Assembly: GCA_964415675.1 (NCBI GenBank)
Contig: CAYQBG010000006.1
Span: forward strand, 134,497 to 198,496
Direction: 5' to 3'
Origin: UBA5336 sp964415675
GTDB taxonomy: Bacteria > Pseudomonadota > Alphaproteobacteria > Caulobacterales > Hyphomonadaceae
DNA length: 64,000 nt
A program made the position numbers and the translations under genes. The first letter of the stretch is position 1. Each line of letters begins with the position of its first letter. Of the stretch, positions 51,126-58,410 are shown piece by piece. The notes under the pieces were generated by a model. It was not told the DNA's origin and searched no databases. It worked only from the letters and a program-made list of their open reading frames with translations.

Positions 51126-52414
51126 TGACCGCCATCTGCAATGCCAGGCTACTCGATCCGGCGAGCGGCACAGACATCCAGGGCGGCCTGCTGATTGAAG
51201 ATGGCCGGATCGCCGATTGGGGCCACCATCTCACCCAGCCCCCTTCCGGCGCCGACGAGGTGATCGACGCTGGCGGTCATTGCCTGGCGCCGGGGCTGAT
51301 CGATCTGAGGGTCAAGACCGGCGAACCGGGTGAGGAGCAGCGTGAAACCCTCGCAAGCGCGGCGCGCGCGGCCGTCGCTGGCGGGGTCACGACCATGGTT
51401 GTGATGCCCGACACTCGCCCCGTGATCGACGATGCCGCGCTTATCCAGTTTCTGACGCGCAACGACGCAAAGCAAGTGCCCGTCAATATCCTCGCCGCTG
51501 GCGCACTGACCGTGGGTCTTGCCGGCGAGGCCATGGCCGAAATCGGCCTGATGAAGCGCGCAGGGGCGGCCTATTTCACCAATGGCGACAATCCTGTCGC
51601 CGATGCCGGGATCATGAAACGGGCCATGACCTATGGCGCAAGCCATGACGCCATCATCGCCTCGCGTCCCGACAATGACGCGCTTCGCGGCGGGGGGGTC
51701 ATGAATGCCGGCAGTTTCGCTGACCGGCTCGGCCTGAAAGGGATCGCGCGCGAGGCCGAGTGGGTCGGCGCAGCGCGCGACCTGATGCTGAGCGAAGTGA
51801 CCGGGTGCCGGCTGATACTCGACCAGGTCTCGACCGCCCGCACGCTGGAACTTCTCGCAGATGCGCGTGCGCGCGGCGTCCCGGTCGGCGCAATGGCCGC
51901 AGCCCATCACCTGTTTTTCAATGAGCTCGATATCGGCGACTATCTGACCTACTGCAAGGTCAACCCGCCCTTCCGCGCCGAAAGCGACCGCCAGGCCCTG
52001 ATTGCCGCCCTGGCCGCCGGCGAGATCGAGGCTGTCGTCTCAGCCCATGACCCCCAGCCGCCCGAGGCCAAGCGCCTGCCATTTGCCGAAGCCGAGTTTG
52101 GCGCTGCCGGCCTCGAAACCACGCTTTCCGCCGTGCTCAGCCTTGTTCATGATGGCGTCATGGACCTGCTGGGCGCGCTGCGGGTGCTCACCTGCGGCCC
52201 CGCCGACCTGATTGGTCTTGATGCCGGAAGATTTGCCAGGAGCCAGCCCGCCGACATCGTTCTTTTCGATGCCGCTGCCCCCTGGAAATGCGAACGCGAA
52301 CGGCTTCGCTCCCGCTCGACCAACTCACCCTTTGACGGCCGGCTCATGCAGGGCCGTGTCCTGAAGACATGGTTCAATGGCCGTCTGAGCTTCGATCGCA
52401 CTGCAGGCGCTTGA
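51122..52414 (+). CDS. pyrC: dihydroorotase-like subunit PyrC', probably catalytically inactive
   Basis: A 430-residue protein of the type I dihydroorotase fold. The metal-binding HXH found in active enzymes (DXHXH) is replaced: the region reads LIDLRVKTGEPGEEQ, with no histidine. The later active-site loop TDHAPH is replaced by SAHDPQPPE. These changes define the non-catalytic PyrC' (pDHO) that stabilises aspartate carbamoyltransferase. It overlaps pyrB by 4 bases, as pyrB-pyrC' pairs do. A separate active dihydroorotase must be encoded elsewhere. Confidence 0.92.
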   Translation: MMTAICNARLLDPASGTDIQGGLLIEDGRIADWGHHLTQPPSGADEVIDAGGHCLAPGLIDLRVKTGEPGEEQRETLASAARAAVAGGVTTMVVMPDTRPVIDDAALIQFLTRNDAKQVPVNILAAGALTVGLAGEAMAEIGLMKRAGAAYFTNGDNPVADAGIMKRAMTYGASHDAIIASRPDNDALRGGGVMNAGSFADRLGLKGIAREAEWVGAARDLMLSEVTGCRLILDQVSTARTLELLADARARGVPVGAMAAAHHLFFNELDIGDYLTYCKVNPPFRAESDRQALIAALAAGEIEAVVSAHDPQPPEAKRLPFAEAEFGAAGLETTLSAVLSLVHDGVMDLLGALRVLTCGPADLIGLDAGRFARSQPADIVLFDAAAPWKCERERLRSRSTNSPFDGRLMQGRVLKTWFNGRLSFDRTAGA

Positions 52415-52444
52415 GCCCCGCCCGCAACCTTGAGATGAGGCGCC

Positions 52445-53320
52445 ATGCCTGACCCCTCTCCTGCCCCCGATCCGTTCCACCGGATGTTTGCCGAGGCACC
52501 CAAATCGGTCACTTTTCGAAAGCTCCGCAAGCGGATCGCGCGCGCAGCGATGGAGGCGATCGACACTTATGCCATGCTGGGCGATCGCGCGTCCCGGCCT
52601 CGCTGGCTCGTATGCCTTTCCGGCGGAAAGGATTCCTATGGCCTGCTGGCGGCGCTGATCGACCTGCAGGGCCAGGGCGCCCTGCCCGTGGACCTGATCG
52701 CCTGCAATCTGGACCAGGGCCAGCCGGGCTTTCCGAGCCGGGTACTGCCCGACTGGCTCGCCAGCATGGGAGTCAGCCACCGCATCGTTACGCAGGACAC
52801 CTATTCCATCGTGACCGACAAGGTACCCGAAGGTGCCACTTATTGCGCACTCTGTTCACGCTTGCGGCGCGGAATCCTTTACCGCATCGCCCGCGAGGAG
52901 AATTGCGAGGCCATCCTTCTGGGTCATCACCGCGATGATGCCCTGGAAACCTTCATGCTCAACCTCGTGCATGGCGGCCGGCTGGCAGCGATGCCGCCGA
53001 AACTGCTCAATGATCAAGGCGATGTCTTCGTCCTGCGCCCGCTGATTCACGTAGCGGAGGCCGATCTTGCAAAATTCGCGACACTGATGCGGTTTCCGAT
53101 TATCCCATGCGACCTTTGCGGCAGTCAGGACGGGCTGCAGCGCCAGGCCATGAAAGCGCTTCTCGACGACTGGGAAAGCCGGAAGCCGGGCTTGCGCCAG
53201 ACCATGATGCGGGCCTTGTCGAATGTGCGCGCCGGCCATCTCGCCGATCCAAGCGCTTTCGATTTTGCTGGTCTCACAGCGGGGGTGCCGGGCGAACCCG
53301 ATCCCAATGTTCCGTTCTGA
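52445..53320 (+). CDS. ttcA: tRNA 2-thiocytidine(32) synthetase TtcA
   Basis: A 291-residue PP-loop enzyme. The PP-loop is VCLSGGKDSYGLLAAL (S-G-G-K-D-S). The iron-sulfur cysteines lie in YCALCSRLRRGILY, and a third in IIPCDLCGSQ, which together with the LGHHRDDALETFMLNL motif identify TtcA. It thiolates C32 in certain tRNAs. It follows pyrC' by 30 bases on the same strand and converges with the VWA protein gene. Confidence 0.95.
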   Translation: MPDPSPAPDPFHRMFAEAPKSVTFRKLRKRIARAAMEAIDTYAMLGDRASRPRWLVCLSGGKDSYGLLAALIDLQGQGALPVDLIACNLDQGQPGFPSRVLPDWLASMGVSHRIVTQDTYSIVTDKVPEGATYCALCSRLRRGILYRIAREENCEAILLGHHRDDALETFMLNLVHGGRLAAMPPKLLNDQGDVFVLRPLIHVAEADLAKFATLMRFPIIPCDLCGSQDGLQRQAMKALLDDWESRKPGLRQTMMRALSNVRAGHLADPSAFDFAGLTAGVPGEPDPNVPF

Positions 53321-53329
53321 TCACGCCAC

Positions 53330-54550
53330 CTATTGCTGAAGCCGCAATCCGGCCAGCTGGCTGGCGATTTCCCGGTAGGCTTCTTTGAGCTGCGCGCCAT
53401 TGGCGGCATTGAAATAATGCCCGGTGGTGGATGTGGCGCAAGCCTGCAAAGCCGCCTGACCGCTGGCCGGTGCCTGGAAGGCGACGGAATAGACGATCAC
53501 GCCTTTCGCCTTCATCGCGTCGCAAAGATCATTGGCCTGATCATAGGAGTCGCCCAGGGCGGGCATGTATTCGGTGTTGAACGCACCGTCGGTCATCAGG
53601 ATCACGGCCTTGATCGATTTCGGTTCGCTATAGCTGAGCGGTTTGCTGGCCGCTGGCCAGATGTCGTCCCAGTCCGGTGCAATGAGATACCAGGCCCAGG
53701 CGATTCCGAGATGACCCGCCGTCGAACCGGCGGCACTCAGCCCATCCACAGCCGTTTTGAGCGAGTCGCGTTGAGTGCTGATCGGCTGGACCGCACTGGC
53801 CGGACAGTCCCAGGTCCAGTTCCGGATCCATTTGCTGGCGCCAGGCTCGTCATCCTTGAAGGCCGCCCATCCGATCCGCTCGGTCGCGCATGTGGAATCA
53901 CCCGGCGACCAGCCCGGCCCCATCGCGTCAACCGAATATCCGCCGGCATTCACGGCCGCTGCATAAGGCGCAAAGCCGATCCGGACCCGGTCTCCCGCAT
54001 CGACCGGCATGAGGATATCAATGGCATCCTTGGCCGCCGTTTTCAGGTCAGTCAGCTTCTGTCCGGACATTGAGCCGGAGACATCGAGCATCAGTCCAAG
54101 GTCCAGCTTGGTCAGCTCGGCCTTCGATGAAGAACTCGCCCCGATCGCGACGCTTGTCTTATTCATCAGCCCGGCGAAAGTGGTCGGCAGCGTACAGTCA
54201 GCCTCGACCGTCACCGTGTCATCGATCCGGTCGATGAGCACATCAGGCGCCGTGCAGCTGACATCGCCTTGCGCATTGAGGATGGCGGTATTGAAAAAGT
54301 CGGCGCCTACGGCCTCGATATCAGAATCGGTCTTTGTGGAATCCTGCAACTCTTTAGCCGCAGCGAGGCTGGCGCTGTCGATTGCGGACTGGATGGTCGC
54401 TTTCGCATCAGAGCTGCGTTGCAGATCAATCGCAACGCCCATCAGGACGACGAGGGGCAAGAGGGCGAGCGCGAAAATGATCGCCGTGGTTCCACGGGAA
54501 TCGCGGCGAAATCTTTCGCCTTGCAGTTGATATTCGCGTAACTGGTTCAT
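53330..54550 (-). CDS. TadG-like pilus-associated protein with VWA domain
   Basis: A 406-residue protein starting with a basic stretch and an N-terminal membrane helix (TTAIIFALALLPLVVLMGVAID), the TadE/TadG pseudopilin-like signature RRDSRGTTAIIFALALLP. The rest is a von Willebrand A domain with MIDAS DVSGSMSG near residue 155, LMTDGAFN and an ending of AYREIASQLAGLRLQQ. It is probably exported and works in cell-surface adhesion or Tad pilus assembly, but no other tad genes are next to it. Its stop lies close to the convergent ttcA stop. Confidence 0.87.
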   Translation of the reverse strand: MNQLREYQLQGERFRRDSRGTTAIIFALALLPLVVLMGVAIDLQRSSDAKATIQSAIDSASLAAAKELQDSTKTDSDIEAVGADFFNTAILNAQGDVSCTAPDVLIDRIDDTVTVEADCTLPTTFAGLMNKTSVAIGASSSSKAELTKLDLGLMLDVSGSMSGQKLTDLKTAAKDAIDILMPVDAGDRVRIGFAPYAAAVNAGGYSVDAMGPGWSPGDSTCATERIGWAAFKDDEPGASKWIRNWTWDCPASAVQPISTQRDSLKTAVDGLSAAGSTAGHLGIAWAWYLIAPDWDDIWPAASKPLSYSEPKSIKAVILMTDGAFNTEYMPALGDSYDQANDLCDAMKAKGVIVYSVAFQAPASGQAALQACATSTTGHYFNAANGAQLKEAYREIASQLAGLRLQQ

Positions 54551-54722
54551 ATCCGGACAACCTTTCCAGCGTCTGGATCAGGTATTGCCAACGGCGTGCC
54601 AATTGCGGGGAAACCTTCAGTACTCGTTCACCAAATGGGGGAATCGGGATGGCGGCTTTCCTGCCGCAGCGACATCTGCTCCATTTGGAAATGAGTAAGG
54701 GAGGAACCGGGAGAAAACGGCA

Positions 54723-55394
54723 ATGAATGTGACGGAAGCAGTGAGACGGCGGATTTCGACCCGCGCCTTTCTCGACACGCCGATTGACGCAAACGATGTG
54801 CGTGACTGGCTGGAAACAGGCCAGCGCGCGCCGTCTGGCGGAAATGTCCAGCCCTGGCGCGTGATTGCGGTGACCGGGGAAGAAAGGAACGCCATCATCG
54901 AGATGGCCCAGGAAAAACTCGCGGAAAATCCGAAGGGTGAGCCGACCGACCGGCCCATCTATCCGCCCGATTTGTGGGGCGTCTACAATGCCCGACGCAA
55001 GCGCGTTGGCGAGATGATGTACGAAACCCTTGGAATTGCGCGCGAAGACAGGCCCGCGCGGCTGGCCTGGTTCTCGAACAATTACCGCTTTTTTGGTGCG
55101 CCCCTTGCTGTCTTCTTCATCATCGACGAGCGTATGGGCCATGGCCAGTGGGCTCATATGGGGATGTATATGCAAACGCTGGCCCTGCTCGCGGTCGAAC
55201 GCGGCTGGGGCACCTGCATGCAGGAATGCTGGGGCATCCTGCGGCCCAGCCTGAAGGCCCATTTCGCCTTGCCCGATAATGAAATGGTCTATTGCGGCAT
55301 GGCCGTGGGCCACCCCGATGAGAGCCATCCGGTCAACACGCTTTATGCCGAACGCGCCCCGCTTGAGGAAATCGCCGAATTAAAGGGCTTTTGA
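54723..55394 (+). CDS. nitroreductase-family flavoprotein
   Basis: A 223-residue FMN enzyme: VRRRISTRAFLDTPID at the N-terminus, TGQRAPSGGNVQPWRVIAVTG (FMN binding), and ERGWGTCMQECWGILRP with VYCGMAVGHPD at the end. It reduces nitro-aromatics, quinones or other acceptors with NAD(P)H; the real substrate is unknown. It is divergent from the VWA gene across 172 bases. Confidence 0.92.
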   Translation: MNVTEAVRRRISTRAFLDTPIDANDVRDWLETGQRAPSGGNVQPWRVIAVTGEERNAIIEMAQEKLAENPKGEPTDRPIYPPDLWGVYNARRKRVGEMMYETLGIAREDRPARLAWFSNNYRFFGAPLAVFFIIDERMGHGQWAHMGMYMQTLALLAVERGWGTCMQECWGILRPSLKAHFALPDNEMVYCGMAVGHPDESHPVNTLYAERAPLEEIAELKGF

Positions 55395-55433
55395 TGCCTC
55401 GTTCTGGCCGCATCAGGGCTTAGGCTGGACACT

Positions 55434-56030
55434 ATGGAGATTGACCGCCGCACAGCACTTTCGGGCCTTCTGGCGCTGCCTTTTGCAGGCTTTCACACCG
55501 GAGAACGCACAACGCAATGGCATCGCCAGCTGATAGATGCGAGCCGCGCACAGATCGGTGTGACGACACTTTATGACGGCGCCTATGCGAGCCTTTCATA
55601 TCCTGGCGGCGATGTTCCGCGCGAGCGGGGCGTGTGCACCGATGTGGTCGTGCGGGCCTATCGCGACGCCTTCGGATTCGACCTTCAGGAAGCGGTACAT
55701 AACGACATGCAGGCGGCATTCGGCGCTTACCCGGCGATCTGGGGCCTGTCGCGTCCCGACCGAAACATCGATCACCGGCGTGTACCAAATCTCGAGACTT
55801 TTCTGAGGCGTGCAGGCGCGGAGCGGCGCCCCGATGACTGGCAGCCGGGCGACCTGATCAGCTGCCGGCTTTCGGGAAACCTGCCGCATATTGCCATCGT
55901 TTCGAACAAGCGCGGGCTCGACCGGCAATGGAAAGTTTTGCATAATATCGGCAGGGGTACCGAAGAGTCGTCGCTGATCGGTCTTTACAGACAGGAACGA
56001 CGCTTCAGGTTTGCGCCGCCTGGTCTTTGA
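55434..56030 (+). CDS. DUF1287 exported putative peptidase
   Basis: A 198-residue protein of DUF1287 (YijF-like). A short twin-arginine-like or Sec signal (RRTALSGLLALPFAG) precedes the conserved RGVCTDVVVRAYRDAFG (cysteine) and LPHIAIVSNKR (histidine) motifs, which place it near the NlpC/P60 fold. A cell-wall or periplasmic role is likely but unproven. It is 39 bases after the nitroreductase stop. Confidence 0.85.
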   Translation: MEIDRRTALSGLLALPFAGFHTGERTTQWHRQLIDASRAQIGVTTLYDGAYASLSYPGGDVPRERGVCTDVVVRAYRDAFGFDLQEAVHNDMQAAFGAYPAIWGLSRPDRNIDHRRVPNLETFLRRAGAERRPDDWQPGDLISCRLSGNLPHIAIVSNKRGLDRQWKVLHNIGRGTEESSLIGLYRQERRFRFAPPGL

Positions 56031-56055
56031 TCGTCACAATCTGGCGAGAGGCGAT

Positions 56056-56223
56056 CTACTTGATCTTGCCTTCCTTGAACTCGACATGCTTGCGAGCGAC
56101 AGGATCATACTTCTTCAGCACCAGCTTCTCGGTGATGTTCTTCGGGTTCTTCTTGGTCACATAGAAATAGCCCGTCCCGGCGGTCGAGTTCAGGCGGATC
56201 TTGATGTTCGCTGGCTTGGCCAT
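56056..56223 (-). CDS. rpmG: 50S ribosomal protein L33
   Basis: A 55-residue protein read directly from the minus strand: MAKPANIKIRLNSTAGTGYF, then VTKKNPKNITEKLVLKKYDP and the basic end HVEFKEGKIK. The signature TGYFYVTKKNPKN is the L33 consensus. It has the start at 56223 (ATG) and stop TAG at 56056-56058. The copy lacks the zinc-binding cysteines of the C+ type, normal for alphaproteobacteria. It lies alone, convergent with the DUF1287 gene. Confidence 0.96.
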   Translation of the reverse strand: MAKPANIKIRLNSTAGTGYFYVTKKNPKNITEKLVLKKYDPVARKHVEFKEGKIK

Positions 56224-56444
56224 GGCGTCGGGCTCGCTGGTGGGAAAGTCTCGAAAGCGCGTCTAATGACGGCCTGCGCCGGAGATGTCAAGCGGTGAGG
56301 GCCATCACCTTGTCGCAGCCTGTGTCCAATGGACAGATGAGGTCTTTACCGAGGGCACCGCCCCGGTGTTTTGAGGGCACGAATGAGGGCAACCAAGGGC
56401 AGACCCGCCCCGCCCGCCAAAGACCGGCAGGGAGGCCGCAACCA

Positions 56445-57239
56445 ATGCCTGACAGTGACAGTCCTATCCAACTCAGACAGAGCGGCGCCATCGCCGAAAT
56501 CGTCCTGAATGTTCCATCGCGCCGAAACGCTCTCAATGACGCCATGTGGGCGGCGATCCCGGGCCTTGTCGCCCGGGCCAGCGAAAACAAAGACACCGAC
56601 ATCGTGATCCTCCATGGCGGTGAAGCCGGCGCCTTTGCAGCCGGTGCCGACATTTCAGAGTTCGAGACGATCTACGCGAATGAGAAAAGCGCCCGGCGCG
56701 CCGCCGCCAATGTCTCCGACGCGCTCATGGCGATCGAGACCTGCCCCAAGCCGGTGATCGCCGCGATTGAGGGGGCGTGCATTGGCGGGGGCGTTTCGCT
56801 GGCCCTGGCCTGCGACCTTCGGGTGGCGGCGAAAGGTTCGAAATTCGGCGTTACGCCGGCCCGGCTCGGCCTGATCTACCCGCTCGCCGACACCCGCCGG
56901 CTGGTTGCCATGGTCGGCGGCGCGGCCGCGCGTGACATCCTGTTCACAGGGCGCATCTTCGACGCCGCAGAAGCCGGGCGGCTGGGTCTCATCGACCGGC
57001 TCACCAAGCCCGGAGAGGCCCTGGAGGCAGCACGCCATCTCGCCGGAGAGATAGCGTCCCTGTCTCAATATGCCGTGCGCGGGATGAAACAATCGATCCT
57101 GAAGGTCGAAGCCGGACAGCGCGAGGAAGACGCCGCCTCGGTCGCCGGCTTCGTCGAAGGTGCGCTGGGAGAAGATTTCCGGGAAGGCTACCGTGCCTTT
57201 CTGGGCAAGCGCCCGGCGAAATTTCCCTGGCGCGGGTGA
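56445..57239 (+). CDS. enoyl-CoA hydratase/isomerase family protein
   Basis: A 264-residue crotonase-family enzyme. The oxyanion-hole segments are FAAGADISEFE and ACIGGGVSLALACDLRVAA, then FGVTPARLGLIYPLADTRRL with the substrate-facing end. The conserved first-half residues NVPSRRNALND match. It probably acts on an acyl-CoA thioester in fatty-acid or amino-acid degradation; the precise reaction is unknown. The start at 56445 follows a GGGAGG site; the frame is open further upstream. Confidence 0.92.
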   Translation: MPDSDSPIQLRQSGAIAEIVLNVPSRRNALNDAMWAAIPGLVARASENKDTDIVILHGGEAGAFAAGADISEFETIYANEKSARRAAANVSDALMAIETCPKPVIAAIEGACIGGGVSLALACDLRVAAKGSKFGVTPARLGLIYPLADTRRLVAMVGGAAARDILFTGRIFDAAEAGRLGLIDRLTKPGEALEAARHLAGEIASLSQYAVRGMKQSILKVEAGQREEDAASVAGFVEGALGEDFREGYRAFLGKRPAKFPWRG

Positions 57240-57743
57240 GGCACCTGGAGCCTTCGAGACGCGCTTCACCCAACGCCGTCATTACCCGCTTCATGCGGGG
57301 GTCCAGCTCACGCCCGCACCGCCAGACAGGCAGCGAGACCCTGGCCCTTGCCACAAGCAACACGCCCGACTCCCCTTCCTGAGCTGGATGGCCCGGATGA
57401 ACCGGGCCATGACGGGGACGCGGAGAAGATGGGCTGAAACACAAACCGCTTGCCCGGCCTTGAGCCGGGCCGGGGATGCGGGAGACGTATCAGGAAGCAG
57501 GAGACTCGCGTGCGCGGCCTGAGAGCCATGGCTTGCAGGCGTGCTTTCGAACCCGGCAGTCAGCCCGAAGCTGAGCGCGCTCTGTCAATTATGGATGAGG
57601 ATGATGTCTCCCCCCGCCAAAAGACCAGGCCACAGGCGAGACAGACAAGGATGAGGTTTTTTTACGCATTCGAAGCAGAGAATGAACCTCATCCTGAGGC
57701 GCGATCCGATCAGGATCGCGCCTCGATGGATGACCGCCGAAAA
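57240..57743. repeat. gene-free block of clustered hairpin repeats
   Basis: No convincing gene lies in this 504-base stretch. It contains four inverted repeats: ACCCGC/GCGGGG near 57284-57302, ATGGCCCGG/CCGGGCCAT at 57388-57410, GCCCGGC/GCCGGGC at 57452-57470 and the long element at 57689-57733. Phrases such as ATGGCCCGG-ATGAA-CCGGGCCAT and CGTCATTACCCGC are common in dispersed intergenic repeats of alphaproteobacteria. The block looks like a cluster of such elements between convergent genes. Confidence 0.75.
57689..57733. repeat. long imperfect palindrome (CCTCATCCTGAGGCGC type)
   Basis: Arms TCATCCTGAGGCGCGATCC (57689-57707) and GGATCGCGCCTCGATGGATGA (57713-57733) pair over about 19 bases with a two-base bulge around a 5-base loop. 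It resembles the repetitive 'CTCATCCTGAGG...' elements found between genes in many alphaproteobacteria. It lies 11 bases past the stop of the HU-like gene on its minus strand, so it could act as that transcript's 3' stabilising hairpin. Confidence 0.8.
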
Positions 57744-58178
57744 TCAGGCGACCTTCGACACAGTGTCGGTGCCAGCCACGGCCTTGTCGAGATCGGAGCC
57801 GATCAGGTCGCCAAGATGGCCGAAACCAGTGATGTCATAATGCGCTTCAGCGAAACCGGCGATGGCCGGCAGGATCGACCCGATCTGCTTGTGGCCCAGA
57901 TCGCGCGCCTGAAGCTCGCCGATCATGGACGCGGCGACATTCCGGCGCCCGCCCGGTGTCTGTTCGATCAGCCGGGCAATCGTGCCATTGGGCGCGCCGA
58001 TCTCGGATCCTGTGCGTGCCGAAAGGGTGCGCGCACCGGGCAGCCGGCGGAACAGCGCTTCAGCGAAGGGCGATCCCTGACGCTCAGCCGCATTGAAGAT
58101 GACGCCGAGCGCCTCTCGCGTCTTCGCCTGGGTCAGTCCCGTCTCTGTGGCGACGTGGCGGATGAGGTCTCTCAACAT
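57744..58178 (-). CDS. small helical protein with HU-like N-terminus, function unknown
   Basis: A 144-residue cytoplasmic protein. The first 45 residues (LIRHVATETGLTQAKTREALGVIFNAAERQ) resemble the N-terminal helices of HU/IHF-type proteins, but the DNA-binding arm signature is absent; the rest (TIARLIEQTPGG, IGSILPAIAGFAEAHYDITG) looks like a helical bundle of the DUF2267/DUF937-like sort. I do not recognise a definite family. It has the start at 58178 and lies alone between a repeat block and the TIR gene, which is divergent. Confidence 0.6.
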   Translation of the reverse strand: MLRDLIRHVATETGLTQAKTREALGVIFNAAERQGSPFAEALFRRLPGARTLSARTGSEIGAPNGTIARLIEQTPGGRRNVAASMIGELQARDLGHKQIGSILPAIAGFAEAHYDITGFGHLGDLIGSDLDKAVAGTDTVSKVA

Positions 58179-58410
58179 GGTTCAATGGCTCCGGGTAAAG
58201 ATTTTCGATGCCGCCATTAACCCTCATCAGCCTTTCGAAGGCGTTTACGCTTCTGCCTGATTCGCGCCTCGGCCCGGCCCTATTCGTGAACAAGTGTTAG
58301 GACCGGGTGAATTTTTTCGCCCGGTTTGTTAACTCATTCGGCCTGTGCAAAATGGATGGCCATGATTTTGCAGGGATTTCCCACCCACACGGCCACATGC
58401 CGAGGAGTTG

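Noticed and set aside
57450..58220. Plus-strand open frame of 256 codons across the repeat block and the HU-like gene
   Set aside because: The product is low-complexity and partly translated from hairpin repeats; the minus-strand frame has the sensible helical protein.
58290..58335. Terminator-like hairpin before the TIR gene (CCGGGTG...CGCCCGG)
   Set aside because: The T-run lies in the loop and not after the stem, so it does not fit an intrinsic terminator.
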